NCBI GenBank assembly: GCA_021203745.1
Contig: JAJQAP010000087.1
Coordinates: 1 to 7,094, forward strand
DNA length: 7,094 nt
Direction of reading: 5' to 3'
Source of the DNA: Coprobacillus sp.
Lineage (GTDB): Bacteria; Bacillota_I; Bacilli_A; RFN20; CAG-826
Part shown: positions 1 to 6,222 of the stretch, one piece after another
How the letters are laid out: each line of letters opens with the position of its first letter
Numbering within the stretch: the stretch's first letter is position 1
Position numbers and translations under genes: made by a program
The notes under the pieces: model-generated
What the model was told of the DNA's origin: nothing
Seen by the model: the letters and a program-made list of their open reading frames with translations, nothing else
The model's database searches: none

Positions 1-329
1 AAACCTGCATCCCATTGATTGTCATCAGTCCACCACTCATTATCAACTGGTTCACTAGCAGTGGTAACAGTAACCTTGAATTCCTCTGTACCTGCGGGAA
101 TGAAATACTTACTATCTGTTGCTGGTTCATTATCCCAATTAGAATCAACAAAGTCACCAACAACAGCGTAAGCAGTTGGTTCACCTGTTGTATCACCATC
201 AGAAGTAGATTCACCTGTTGTTTCATCATCAGTAGTTGTGGTTTCTTCCTCTTCTGGTTCTGTGCATGCCCCTAAGCCTAGTACTAGCGCTAGTGCGGCA
301 ATAGATGTTAATAGTTTTGTCTTTTTCAT
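1..329 (-). CDS. Lipoprotein, N-terminal part, possible carbohydrate-binding-like (E-set) domain; runs off left edge
   Basis: I translated 109 codons from the ATG at 329-327; the frame is still open at the left edge, so the C-terminus is missing. The start MKKTKLLTSI leads into a hydrophobic segment and a lipobox LGAC with the lipid-modified Cys at residue 22, so the mature protein should sit on the outer face of the membrane. Residues 23-52 are a Glu/Thr/Asp/Gly linker. From residue 53 a folded domain begins with AYAVVGDFVDSNWDNEP, then YFIPAGTEEFKVTV and a Trp-rich stretch ending NQWDAG. That order (a VVGxF...W strand, an aG..eFKV strand, then a Trp-containing turn) resembles starch- and glycogen-binding E-set domains of the SusE/F or pullulanase type. 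This is inference from pattern only. The AAAGGAG Shine-Dalgarno is 15 nt from the ATG, which is long; no better in-frame start follows it. The leader and signal peptide are clearly similar to those of the lipoprotein gene at 569-1609. Confidence 0.85.
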   Translation of the reverse strand, partial: MKKTKLLTSIAALALVLGLGACTEPEEEETTTTDDETTGESTSDGDTTGEPTAYAVVGDFVDSNWDNEPATDSKYFIPAGTEEFKVTVTTASEPVDNEWWTDDNQWDAG

Positions 330-360
330 AAATAAAAATACTTTCTCCTTTCTGTATATC

Positions 361-382
361 TATACCTAGTTAACTAGGTATA
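361..382. promoter_or_regulatory. Perfect 22-bp palindrome upstream of the left-edge lipoprotein gene; candidate operator
   Basis: The half-site TATACCTAGTT is followed directly by its exact reverse complement AACTAGGTATA, with no spacer. The palindrome ends 31 nt upstream of the start codon at 329 and begins about where transcription would start if the TATAGT at 393-388 is the -10 box. That position fits a repressor operator. As RNA it could instead fold into a 9-bp hairpin with a 4-nt loop just upstream of the Shine-Dalgarno. I cannot name the regulator. Confidence 0.5.
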
Positions 383-387
383 CTATT

Positions 388-414
388 ACTATACTCACAA
401 AAAAAAAAAAACAA
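388..414 (-). promoter_or_regulatory. Candidate promoter with T13 tract for the left-edge lipoprotein gene
   Basis: Read on the minus strand, a near-consensus -10 TATAGT lies at 393-388. Upstream is a run of 13 T (399-411). The best -35 is TTGTTT at 414-409, overlapping that run, with a 15-nt spacer that is shorter than the ideal 17. Most of the spacer is T, so the spacing would change with tract length. The -10 is reasonable and the -35 is weak. Confidence 0.35.
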
Positions 415-498
415 GGAAAAGTAAAAGGCAGTAGTCCTAGACAAGTTAGAATTACCTTACCATCCAGCAAGAATATTAGCAAAAAATACACTGATTTT
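412..498. other. Intergenic stretch with nothing recognisable
   Basis: This part of the 239-nt gap between the terminator at 499-537 and the T tract contains no ORF with a ribosome site, no convincing hairpin with a U-tract, and no tRNA-like or riboswitch-like folding that I can see. A weak TTGCTG / TAACTT pair on the minus strand is not convincing as a promoter. Confidence 0.5.
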
Positions 499-537
499 AA
501 AAAAGGTAACCCCTAGAAAGGAGATAAGAGGTTACCC
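499..537 (-). terminator. Intrinsic terminator of the 346-aa lipoprotein gene
   Basis: Read on the minus strand, the arms are GGTAACCTCT and AGGGGTTACC. They form a 10-bp stem with one U-G wobble, a 12-nt loop (526-515) and then six T (504-499). The wobble pairs only in the minus-strand RNA, which supports the orientation. It lies 31 nt after the stop codon at 569. The loop carries UAUCUCCUUUCU, an anti-Shine-Dalgarno-like sequence. Confidence 0.9.
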
Positions 538-568
538 AAAGAAATATTGTCAAAATAATAATGTGGCA

Positions 569-1609
569 TTAACCCGCTACAGCATTTGCGGCTCCACGAA
601 CAAGATTATCTAAATCTATCTCTCCAAGATGATTGATAGTGATATCAAGATTCTTCGAGGTTAAATATAGAATTGTATCGTCAGATGCTGGGAGTCCATC
701 ATCCCCTACGGCATTATAGGTAAATCCCTCATATGTATAATTTGTCATCATTTCATGCTCGTAAGGGAACATATAGGTAAGATTATGTGATAAATAACTA
801 TAGTAAATGTGTAAATCATCACCCCAAATCATAGCTCCTCCCGCTATATATAAATAATACCAATCGTATTCGGTTCCTGAAAGATCTCCACTTAAGGTAT
901 AGGCATCATATTCTTTGCCATCTAACGTTCCTGACTCTTTAAAGGTAAATCCTGAATCGAGGTTAAAGGTTGAATAATCTCCAAGAGTCCAGTAATAAAA
1001 GTTCCATGGATAAGTGTTGGATTTAGATAATACCCATGACTGGGTGTCACCATTAGGTTCATAATACCACTCATAGGACATACTAGAACCAGTGTTATAT
1101 GGATCATTAGCAATTAATTCATATTTGTTAACGATATACTCATCGTCTTCATAACCATAATAGACAAGAAGAATGGCATCTTCTGTGTAATAAGCATCCA
1201 TTAATTGCTTATTACTAATACGATAGGATGCTCTTAACTCTTCAGCGTCATAGTTATTATCTAGGTAATCTGAATATAAAATAAGTTTAGAGGCTTTTTG
1301 CTCAATATATTCAAAACGTAAGTAATAATTAACATTCTTTTTGATTGCACTTAAGACATCTTTTGGAGTGTTATACTCCCACTTCTCTTTACTAGAGCCA
1401 CTACTACCATCGGATGCTGTCTCTGAACTAGTATTTTCACTTGTTGAGGTTTCGCTTGTTTTATCCTCTGAACTTTCTTCAGAACTGCCACTAGATTCAC
1501 CAGTTTGTAATTCCTCCGAATTGCCCTCTATTCCTTGCTCATTACATGAACCTAAACTAAGGACTAATACTAAGGCCATTAAACTAGTGAGCAATTTTCT
1601 TTTTTTCAT
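569..1609 (-). CDS. Tyrosine-rich secreted lipoprotein, function unknown
   Basis: This 346-residue protein has a type II signal peptide (MKKRKLLTSL, hydrophobic core at 11-20, Cys at 22 in LGSC) and is expected on the cell surface. Residues 28-75 are a Ser/Glu/Thr/Gly linker typical of proteins that must span a wall or surface layer. The mature domain (76-346) starts with a short helix-like segment, TPKDVLSAIKKNVNYYLRFE, followed by many alternating Tyr/Trp-rich strands. A helix followed by an antiparallel sheet would suit a LolA/LppX-like hydrophobic-ligand fold, but this is a guess from pattern. The lipobox Cys is the only cysteine. The ATG at 1609-1607 is preceded by GAAAGGAGAA with a 12-nt gap. 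The gene is probably monocistronic: a 135-nt gap lies upstream and a strong terminator downstream. The signal peptide and leader resemble those of the left-edge lipoprotein gene, suggesting duplication of the 5' end. I do not recognise the family. Confidence 0.9.
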   Translation of the reverse strand: MKKRKLLTSLMALVLVLSLGSCNEQGIEGNSEELQTGESSGSSEESSEDKTSETSTSENTSSETASDGSSGSSKEKWEYNTPKDVLSAIKKNVNYYLRFEYIEQKASKLILYSDYLDNNYDAEELRASYRISNKQLMDAYYTEDAILLVYYGYEDDEYIVNKYELIANDPYNTGSSMSYEWYYEPNGDTQSWVLSKSNTYPWNFYYWTLGDYSTFNLDSGFTFKESGTLDGKEYDAYTLSGDLSGTEYDWYYLYIAGGAMIWGDDLHIYYSYLSHNLTYMFPYEHEMMTNYTYEGFTYNAVGDDGLPASDDTILYLTSKNLDITINHLGEIDLDNLVRGAANAVAG

Positions 1610-1641
1610 AAATAAAACATTCTCCTTTCAGTTTTATCTAT

Positions 1642-1655
1642 AAATAGGTCTATTT
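1642..1655. promoter_or_regulatory. Short inverted repeat in the leader of the 346-aa lipoprotein gene
   Basis: AAATAG and CTATTT are separated by 2 nt. The repeat ends 32 nt upstream of the start codon, almost the same offset as the 22-bp palindrome before the left-edge gene (31 nt). This makes it a possible operator or leader hairpin, but the repeat is short and AT-rich, so it may be chance. Confidence 0.25.
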
Positions 1656-1665
1656 CACCTTAATG

Positions 1666-1695
1666 TATATATAAGTAAGAAGGCAAATCTATGAA
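1666..1695 (-). promoter_or_regulatory. Weak candidate promoter for the 346-aa lipoprotein gene
   Basis: On the minus strand TTCATA (1695-1690) is followed, 16 or 18 nt later, by overlapping TATATA boxes (1673-1668 or 1671-1666). The -35 matches the consensus at four of six bases. The location, about 60 nt before the start codon, is suitable. It overlaps the hairpin at 1667-1717. Confidence 0.25.
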
Positions 1696-1717
1696 GACTC
1701 GCTTTCTTACTATATAT
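1667..1717 (-). terminator. Long imperfect hairpin after the 585-aa lipoprotein gene; possible atypical terminator
   Basis: The arms ATATATA-GTAAGAA-A-GC (1717-1701) and GC-C-TTCTTAC-T-TATATAT (1684-1667) form about 16 bp with one mismatch and one bulged base around a 16-nt loop. It begins 27 nt after the stop codon at 1745, a normal distance for a terminator. There is no U-tract after it (ACATTAAGG), so it is not a classical intrinsic terminator. It may instead stabilise the 3' end or pause polymerase. Confidence 0.35.
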
Positions 1718-1744
1718 GAATTAGTTATTGCACTATCCTGCAAC

Positions 1745-3502
1745 TTATGCAGTGACATTGACAAGAACTGTTCCATCTGGAGCGGTGATTGTGAAATTGC
1801 TAGAAGTGGCAAGTGTAGTATTATCATCTTTAAAATCAATACTAACACCGACAATGAATAATGGACTATTGCCTTGACCCGTGGAATAAATGGTACCAAC
1901 ACACTCGCTTTCAACGAGAACTCTGACACACCACTGATAAGAGTCCTTCTTCCAAATATCCATTGTTATATCATCAGCACCATTTGCAAGAATCCAACAA
2001 TCACTTTGACTTTGAGTGCTTGATCCCCAAAGGATAGCCGCAACCTTACCATCATTAAAGAATGTTCTTCCGTCTGATAATGTACATGTTAAATTATCAT
2101 CTGCTACATCTGTTACTTTCATTCCATTCAAATAGGAAGACGAACTTGAGAATGTACCAGATTCAGCAAGCGTTGTACTTGTCTTAGATCCATATTTGCT
2201 TCCGTTATAGAATTCATATCCAGTCCAAGTTCCAACAAAACCATATCCTTGATATTTAATTAAATCAATCAATGTAAAGGTTACAGTAATTTCATTATCA
2301 GAGTAATAGGCACTTGGAATTTGGAACTTTCTCGTGTTGTCATCGACTTTAGCGGCAGTGCCACTTGTATCGGTGGAACTAGTCGTGGCGGTCCAAGATG
2401 TCTCTTTACTATTTTCTGAAACAACATTGTTATAAGTTTGGGTGTATCTATTCCAACTGATTATCACAGAGTCAATTGAATATCTTTCGGCATAACCTTC
2501 GTTTATCTCGGCATGAATATAAGGTTTATCGTTAGCTACCTTTTGACCAGTCAATGTTTGAGTTTGGGTATTATCGTCATCGGTGTATAAATATGCATCA
2601 ACAATTGGGTTTCCATCCTCGTCCACCAAGTCAGATGTGTCAAGTGTAACGTTCATGTATCTTAAATCTGCGGTTGCAGTGATTTGGACATCGCATGTTG
2701 GCATTGTATAGGCAAAAGCAAAGAAATCCGCATTAATTTCTGGATCAGTAACTTCTTCTAGTTTTTCTCCATTTGCGTAGAGTTGAATATTTTCTGCGGT
2801 GTATGGTCTTTCGGCAACAATTAGAAGTTCTCTACCCGCTTGAATAAAGTTGCTTGTGCCTGTTCCAATAGCGGAACCAGTCACTGGTTCATAGATGCCG
2901 TGCCAGAAAGCACTCATCTTTCTATCAACATCGTTATAGTCAGTATGAACAACAAAGTCAGAATCATAACCAATATTGAAATATGCTCCTAGTCCTTCGG
3001 CATGTACTGTAACATCCTTATCAGGCATAATGAAGGAGTATCCTGCACTCGCGGATCCTTTAAGCTCCACTTCAATATCCACTTCAACTTCTTCATACTC
3101 TGGTTCTTTTTCCTCTGGTTCTGTATCATCATCGGAGTTTTCTCCTTCACTTGTTTCCTCTTCGTCTGTTTCCTCTTCTAGCGGCTGTTCAGGGATGACT
3201 TCCCTAAGTTCAGTACCTTTATAGGTGACAGAAACGTTAGAAGCATAGTATCCAGATTCGGTAAGAACTCTGAAAGAAACTTCCTCGTCTTCGTCTGCAC
3301 TTTCTGGCAGATCAAAAACATAGATAAACTCGTTAGTCTCTAGACTAATCTTATAAGCCTTAGATTGAGTATCCCCACTGCCGGGTTCTTCTTCAGTAGG
3401 ACAAGTAGGACATTCTTCGCATTCCGTTACAATACCATCACATGCGGCAAAGGCTAAGACTGTAGCTAGGGCAACAAGTGTTGTTCCTAATTTCTTTTTC
3501 AT
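1745..3502 (-). CDS. Multidomain surface lipoprotein with Cys cluster, beta-repeats, acidic insert and GTW domain
   Basis: This 585-residue protein has a signal peptide with Cys 21 in the lipobox AFAAC. A CxxCxxC cluster (Cys 28, 31 and 34) follows directly after the lipid anchor. Residues 49-412 look like three diverged beta-sandwich units; two end in a strand of the form F.MP..DV.V.A (YSFIMPDKDVTVHAEG at 155-170, FAYTMPTCDVQITATADL at 263-280). A third possible copy ends KFQIPSAYYSDNEITVTFTL (392-411). Such F.MP..DV strands occur in InlB-B-repeat-like and other Gram-positive surface repeats. The first unit is interrupted by a very acidic Glu/Asp stretch (about 107-147). Residues 417-585 form a C-terminal domain opening with GFVGTWTGYEFY, lipocalin-like in pattern, with Cys 473, 502, 525 and 534. 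The start has a well-placed AGAAAGGAGA, with 8 nt between GGAG and the ATG. It lies 45 nt after the 280-aa gene and may be read through from it or use the promoter at 3542-3570. A structural or binding role is likely; no catalytic motif is visible. Confidence 0.9.
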   Translation of the reverse strand: MKKKLGTTLVALATVLAFAACDGIVTECEECPTCPTEEEPGSGDTQSKAYKISLETNEFIYVFDLPESADEDEEVSFRVLTESGYYASNVSVTYKGTELREVIPEQPLEEETDEEETSEGENSDDDTEPEEKEPEYEEVEVDIEVELKGSASAGYSFIMPDKDVTVHAEGLGAYFNIGYDSDFVVHTDYNDVDRKMSAFWHGIYEPVTGSAIGTGTSNFIQAGRELLIVAERPYTAENIQLYANGEKLEEVTDPEINADFFAFAYTMPTCDVQITATADLRYMNVTLDTSDLVDEDGNPIVDAYLYTDDDNTQTQTLTGQKVANDKPYIHAEINEGYAERYSIDSVIISWNRYTQTYNNVVSENSKETSWTATTSSTDTSGTAAKVDDNTRKFQIPSAYYSDNEITVTFTLIDLIKYQGYGFVGTWTGYEFYNGSKYGSKTSTTLAESGTFSSSSSYLNGMKVTDVADDNLTCTLSDGRTFFNDGKVAAILWGSSTQSQSDCWILANGADDITMDIWKKDSYQWCVRVLVESECVGTIYSTGQGNSPLFIVGVSIDFKDDNTTLATSSNFTITAPDGTVLVNVTA

Positions 3503-3507
3503 AAATA

Positions 3508-3521
3508 TATCTCCTTTCTAG
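3508..3521 (-). promoter_or_regulatory. Ribosome binding site of the 585-aa lipoprotein gene, complementary to a downstream terminator loop
   Basis: The minus strand reads CTAGAAAGGAGATA, a strong Shine-Dalgarno that sets the start at 3502. All 14 nt are the exact reverse complement of the transcribed terminator loop and adjacent stem bases at 526-513. Confidence 0.75.
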
Positions 3522-3541
3522 TAAATTTGTAATATTTAATA

Positions 3542-3570
3542 AAAATATTAGGCATAGTTAGATGGGTCAA
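3542..3570 (-). promoter_or_regulatory. Candidate promoter for the 585-aa lipoprotein gene, inside the 3' end of the preceding gene
   Basis: On the minus strand TTGACC (3570-3565, five of six consensus bases) is followed by exactly 17 nt and TATTTT (3547-3542, four of six). Transcription would start near 3535, giving a leader of about 33 nt. The -35 lies within the last codons of the 280-aa gene. This would let the 585-aa gene be expressed apart from the upstream trio. Confidence 0.45.
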
Positions 3571-4390
3571 AGAGATCCCCTTCAAAAAGAGGATAATCTC
3601 CTTGGAAGTAGTTTAGGGTTATATCATAAGTTACAAAGTTAAGAGCAAGCCCTCCTGCATATAAAACATCATAGTAAGACTGCTGCACTTTACTAATAAG
3701 GTTATCTTCTAGATATAAGACGTTATCTATTTCGATATACTCTTCTATTACTCGATCAGTTTCATCTTCTTGATAAATGGTTATGGCATAAGCATAAGTT
3801 AATGCATTGTCGATAATCTCACATTCAAGGTTATCAAAAGACACTGTGTATAAGGGATTATCTAATACACTAATCATCGTCTGAAAATCATAATAACAAG
3901 AGTTAGCAAACCCTATATCAAAGATGAGTTCTTTATTCTCTGGATAGTAGTAAATAGTTTCAATACTATCCACATCATACTCATCTTCATAATCGGTTAT
4001 TTGATAAGCATAAGTATCATCATGATATGTTTGGGTGGTGTAGTTATAAAAGGTATTAAACACTCCATTATCATCAAAAGCATATTTTCCTTCTTCGACA
4101 AGGATTGGTTCCTCATTACTATCTTGGTATCTAGTTACCTCCGCAATGGTCTTTTGAGAGATAGATATGGCCCCATAATCGTAGGTAGTAACCATCTCTT
4201 GTTCATACTTATTTACTTGTCCTTCTAAAGAACAGATGGTGTTATAAAAGGACTCTAGAGCAAGGATATCTCCTGTATAATCCTCGTTATCTTCTTCTGG
4301 AGTAACAACAGAAGAGTTATCCTCTTTAGGCTCTGAACAACCTATAAGAAGGAGAGGTAAAACTAAAAGAAGATAGTAACTCTTTTTCAT
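3548..4390 (-). CDS. Lipoprotein of unknown function, possibly LolA/LppX-like
   Basis: This 280-residue protein has a lipobox LIGC with Cys 18 and a short acidic Ser/Glu/Asp linker (19-42). The mature region begins with a helix-like segment (LALESFYNTICSLEGQVNKY, 43-62), then strands rich in Tyr, Asp and Glu through to residue 280. The pattern of a helix followed by an antiparallel sheet is shared with the N-terminal part of the 609-aa protein and with the 346-aa protein. It could suit a ligand-binding LolA/LppX-type half-barrel, but I see no motif that proves it. Cys 53, 165 and 190 are present in the exported part. The start is certain: GGAGG lies 7 nt upstream, and the ATG shares its A with the TAA stop of the 609-aa gene, so translation of the two is probably coupled and the proteins may be needed together. 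The protein is acidic, and no transmembrane segment follows the signal peptide. Confidence 0.88.
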   Translation of the reverse strand: MKKSYYLLLVLPLLLIGCSEPKEDNSSVVTPEEDNEDYTGDILALESFYNTICSLEGQVNKYEQEMVTTYDYGAISISQKTIAEVTRYQDSNEEPILVEEGKYAFDDNGVFNTFYNYTTQTYHDDTYAYQITDYEDEYDVDSIETIYYYPENKELIFDIGFANSCYYDFQTMISVLDNPLYTVSFDNLECEIIDNALTYAYAITIYQEDETDRVIEEYIEIDNVLYLEDNLISKVQQSYYDVLYAGGLALNFVTYDITLNYFQGDYPLFEGDLFDPSNYA

Positions 4391-4402
4391 TAGTCACCCT
4401 CC
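4388..4402 (-). promoter_or_regulatory. TAATG stop/start overlap with strong internal ribosome binding site
   Basis: The TAA stop of the 609-aa gene (4392-4390) and the ATG of the 280-aa gene (4390-4388) share one base. GGAGG (4402-4398) lies inside the last codons of the upstream gene, 7 nt from the ATG. This arrangement is typical of translational coupling or reinitiation. Confidence 0.85.
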
Positions 4403-6219
4403 AAGACTGTAAAAGTCATATTATAACCAGTAAAGAAGTTGAGAGTGTACACCCCATCATTTTCTAAGACTGTTCCACTACTTAGATAAGTGTCAAACCA
4501 ACTATCAGTCCAAGAAGCTATAGTTATCTCTTGACCAACTAGAGTGTATGTAGATGTGGCTTGGTATGTTGCGCTATTTGAGAAGACATACTGAGATACA
4601 CTACAAGTCCCACCGCTATAGAAGTTAAGGGTTAATTCATAAGAATATCCATATATGTCATAGTAGTACCATGTATTATCACAAAGAACACTTGTATAGT
4701 CTTGACTTGGATCATTCACTATAAAGGTACGAGAGGCAGTTACATTATCTCCTGTAGAAGCTCTCAGTGTTACTGTAGCGGTGCCTGGTGCAACTGCGTG
4801 TATTATTAAATCATTACTTGCATCAATCTCGACAGTTAAAACTTCCTCATTATCACTAGAGGCAGTGTATTTCTGTTCTGCTTTTGATGGAGAAATATAG
4901 ATTGAATATGTATAATCACTTCCAGCATTTAAGATATTGTTTGTCACATCAAAGTTATAACCAAAGGATATAGAGCTAGCTACAGGTTCTTCCACTTTTA
5001 CTTCTAACTCTAGATACTTAAAGGTATAGATACCTTCTTCGTTTCTACCAGTGTAAGACACTCTCAAGGTAGAACTACCACTACTTAAAACATGAAACAT
5101 ATTAGAACTAGTTAATTCAATAACATTTTGATTAGAACTTGATTCATTAATAAGTTCAACGTTAGATGCTTTCTCTGGAGTGTAGGTATCTGCTTTTATA
5201 ACGAGGTATGCCACTGTAGTGTCTACAGTTAAATTGTCATACTTATTACCGAACGTATCATATACGGTGGCACTTGTGACCTCGCTTAAAAAGTAATCAT
5301 TAACATCGATGACATCATCTGTAACATCAATCTTATCCCCATAAGTCAATGTAGCTTCATAAGTCTCTTTTGATACATAGATATCATCGGGGTCTGAATT
5401 AGAAACATCCTTTATTTCATACTCGTATTTTGTGGTGTATAGATATTTCATATCGCTAGACAATGTAAAACTTAAATCTATCGTTTCTGTTGTGGTGTTA
5501 TCTAAATCCCCTGCATATGAATATCCATAATGATAGAAAAAGAGATAATTACCATCACTATCGTTAGTAAAACTAACTTGTTGATTATAGATATTTGCAT
5601 TTGAATAAAGGGTGGATAATTCACTCATAAGTTCATATGTTACTTTGGCACTTGCTTCATTTGGGTATTCGCTTCGTAAGATATATTCACCCTCTTCTAG
5701 TCCACCCTCTGTTGCTTCTTTTGTGGAGTTAGCCACAAACACCTTTGCTACTCTATCTTTATAGTAGTTATTTGATATTGTCTCGTTATCATAATCTAAA
5801 ACACTAATAAACATATCATATGTTTCTATAGTGTTATCGATATCATACTTTTCTTCTTGAATGACCGCTCTCCTTGAGAAGGTATCTTTTTTGCTATTAC
5901 TATTTATTGTATCTTCATATGTTAGTGTACCTTTTGAGGCGCTAGATCCATCAGTAAAGAATGTATATGTTTCATTACTAATGTAATTTGCTCCACCTTC
6001 ATCTTTTACTATAACCTCGGCACTTGAAGCAAAGTTTGCTTCATTATCATAAACATCCCATAAAAGATTTACTAATTCTTCAAAGGAGTAAGATGTTTCT
6101 AGTGTGGCTTCACTTGCCCCTGGTTCATCTGTTTCATCTGTAGGTGTTTCTGTTTCACTGTTATTACATCCAGTTAATAAAAGTGCACATAACATTAATA
6201 GTATTGGTAATTTTTTCAT
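4390..6219 (-). CDS. Large surface lipoprotein with Ig-like (BIG2-type) region and lipocalin-like C-terminus
   Basis: This 609-residue protein has a lipobox LTGC (Cys 18) and a Thr/Glu/Asp linker (20-40). Residues 41-310 form an N-terminal domain that opens with a helix-like segment (FEELVNLLWDVYDN) and continues with many strands, related in pattern to the 280-aa neighbour. Residues 315-410 look like a diverged Ig-like domain. Residues 412-503 match bacterial Ig-like group 2 best, with SSDNEEVLTVEI and the hallmark HAVAPGTATVTLRAS (474-488). Residues 508-609 resemble a small lipocalin-like or barrel domain: CDNTWYYYD, LTLNFYSGGTCSV, YTLVGQEITIA, YTLNFFTG. BIG2 domains are known from bacterial surface adhesins and cell-wall proteins, so a display or binding role is likely; nothing enzymatic is seen. 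The start at 6219 has GAGG 8 nt upstream, lying in the end of the preceding gene, with only 3 nt between the genes. It probably forms an operon with the 254-aa and 280-aa lipoprotein genes. Confidence 0.9.
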   Translation of the reverse strand: MKKLPILLMLCALLLTGCNNSETETPTDETDEPGASEATLETSYSFEELVNLLWDVYDNEANFASSAEVIVKDEGGANYISNETYTFFTDGSSASKGTLTYEDTINSNSKKDTFSRRAVIQEEKYDIDNTIETYDMFISVLDYDNETISNNYYKDRVAKVFVANSTKEATEGGLEEGEYILRSEYPNEASAKVTYELMSELSTLYSNANIYNQQVSFTNDSDGNYLFFYHYGYSYAGDLDNTTTETIDLSFTLSSDMKYLYTTKYEYEIKDVSNSDPDDIYVSKETYEATLTYGDKIDVTDDVIDVNDYFLSEVTSATVYDTFGNKYDNLTVDTTVAYLVIKADTYTPEKASNVELINESSSNQNVIELTSSNMFHVLSSGSSTLRVSYTGRNEEGIYTFKYLELEVKVEEPVASSISFGYNFDVTNNILNAGSDYTYSIYISPSKAEQKYTASSDNEEVLTVEIDASNDLIIHAVAPGTATVTLRASTGDNVTASRTFIVNDPSQDYTSVLCDNTWYYYDIYGYSYELTLNFYSGGTCSVSQYVFSNSATYQATSTYTLVGQEITIASWTDSWFDTYLSSGTVLENDGVYTLNFFTGYNMTFTVLEGD

Positions 6220-6222
6220 CGT

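Noticed and set aside
15..275. Plus-strand open frame
   Set aside because: It is antisense to the clear lipoprotein signal peptide and domain of the left-edge gene, lacks a good ribosome site, and its composition is that of a reverse-strand shadow.
513..562. Plus-strand AGAAAGGAGATA as a ribosome site for a small plus-strand gene
   Set aside because: No suitable start codon lies at a proper distance; the nearest ATG (560) gives only three codons before TAA. The sequence is the loop of a minus-strand terminator.
1341..1643. Plus-strand open frame of 100 codons
   Set aside because: It is the mirror of the Ser/Glu-rich linker and signal peptide of the 346-aa gene; low-complexity coding DNA often leaves the opposite strand open.
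1660..1929. Minus-strand open frame overlapping the end of the 585-aa gene
   Set aside because: It lies in another frame within real coding sequence, has no ribosome site, and runs through the hairpin region.
2976..3224. Plus-strand Ser-rich open frame
   Set aside because: It mirrors the Glu/Asp-rich insert of the 585-aa protein (GAA/GAT reads as Ser/Ser-like codons on the other strand) and has no independent support.
3523..3547. AT-only inverted repeat (AATATTT / AAATATT) between the 280- and 585-aa genes
   Set aside because: Seven A-T pairs with no GC and no proper U-tract are too weak for a terminator and likely by chance in AT-rich DNA.
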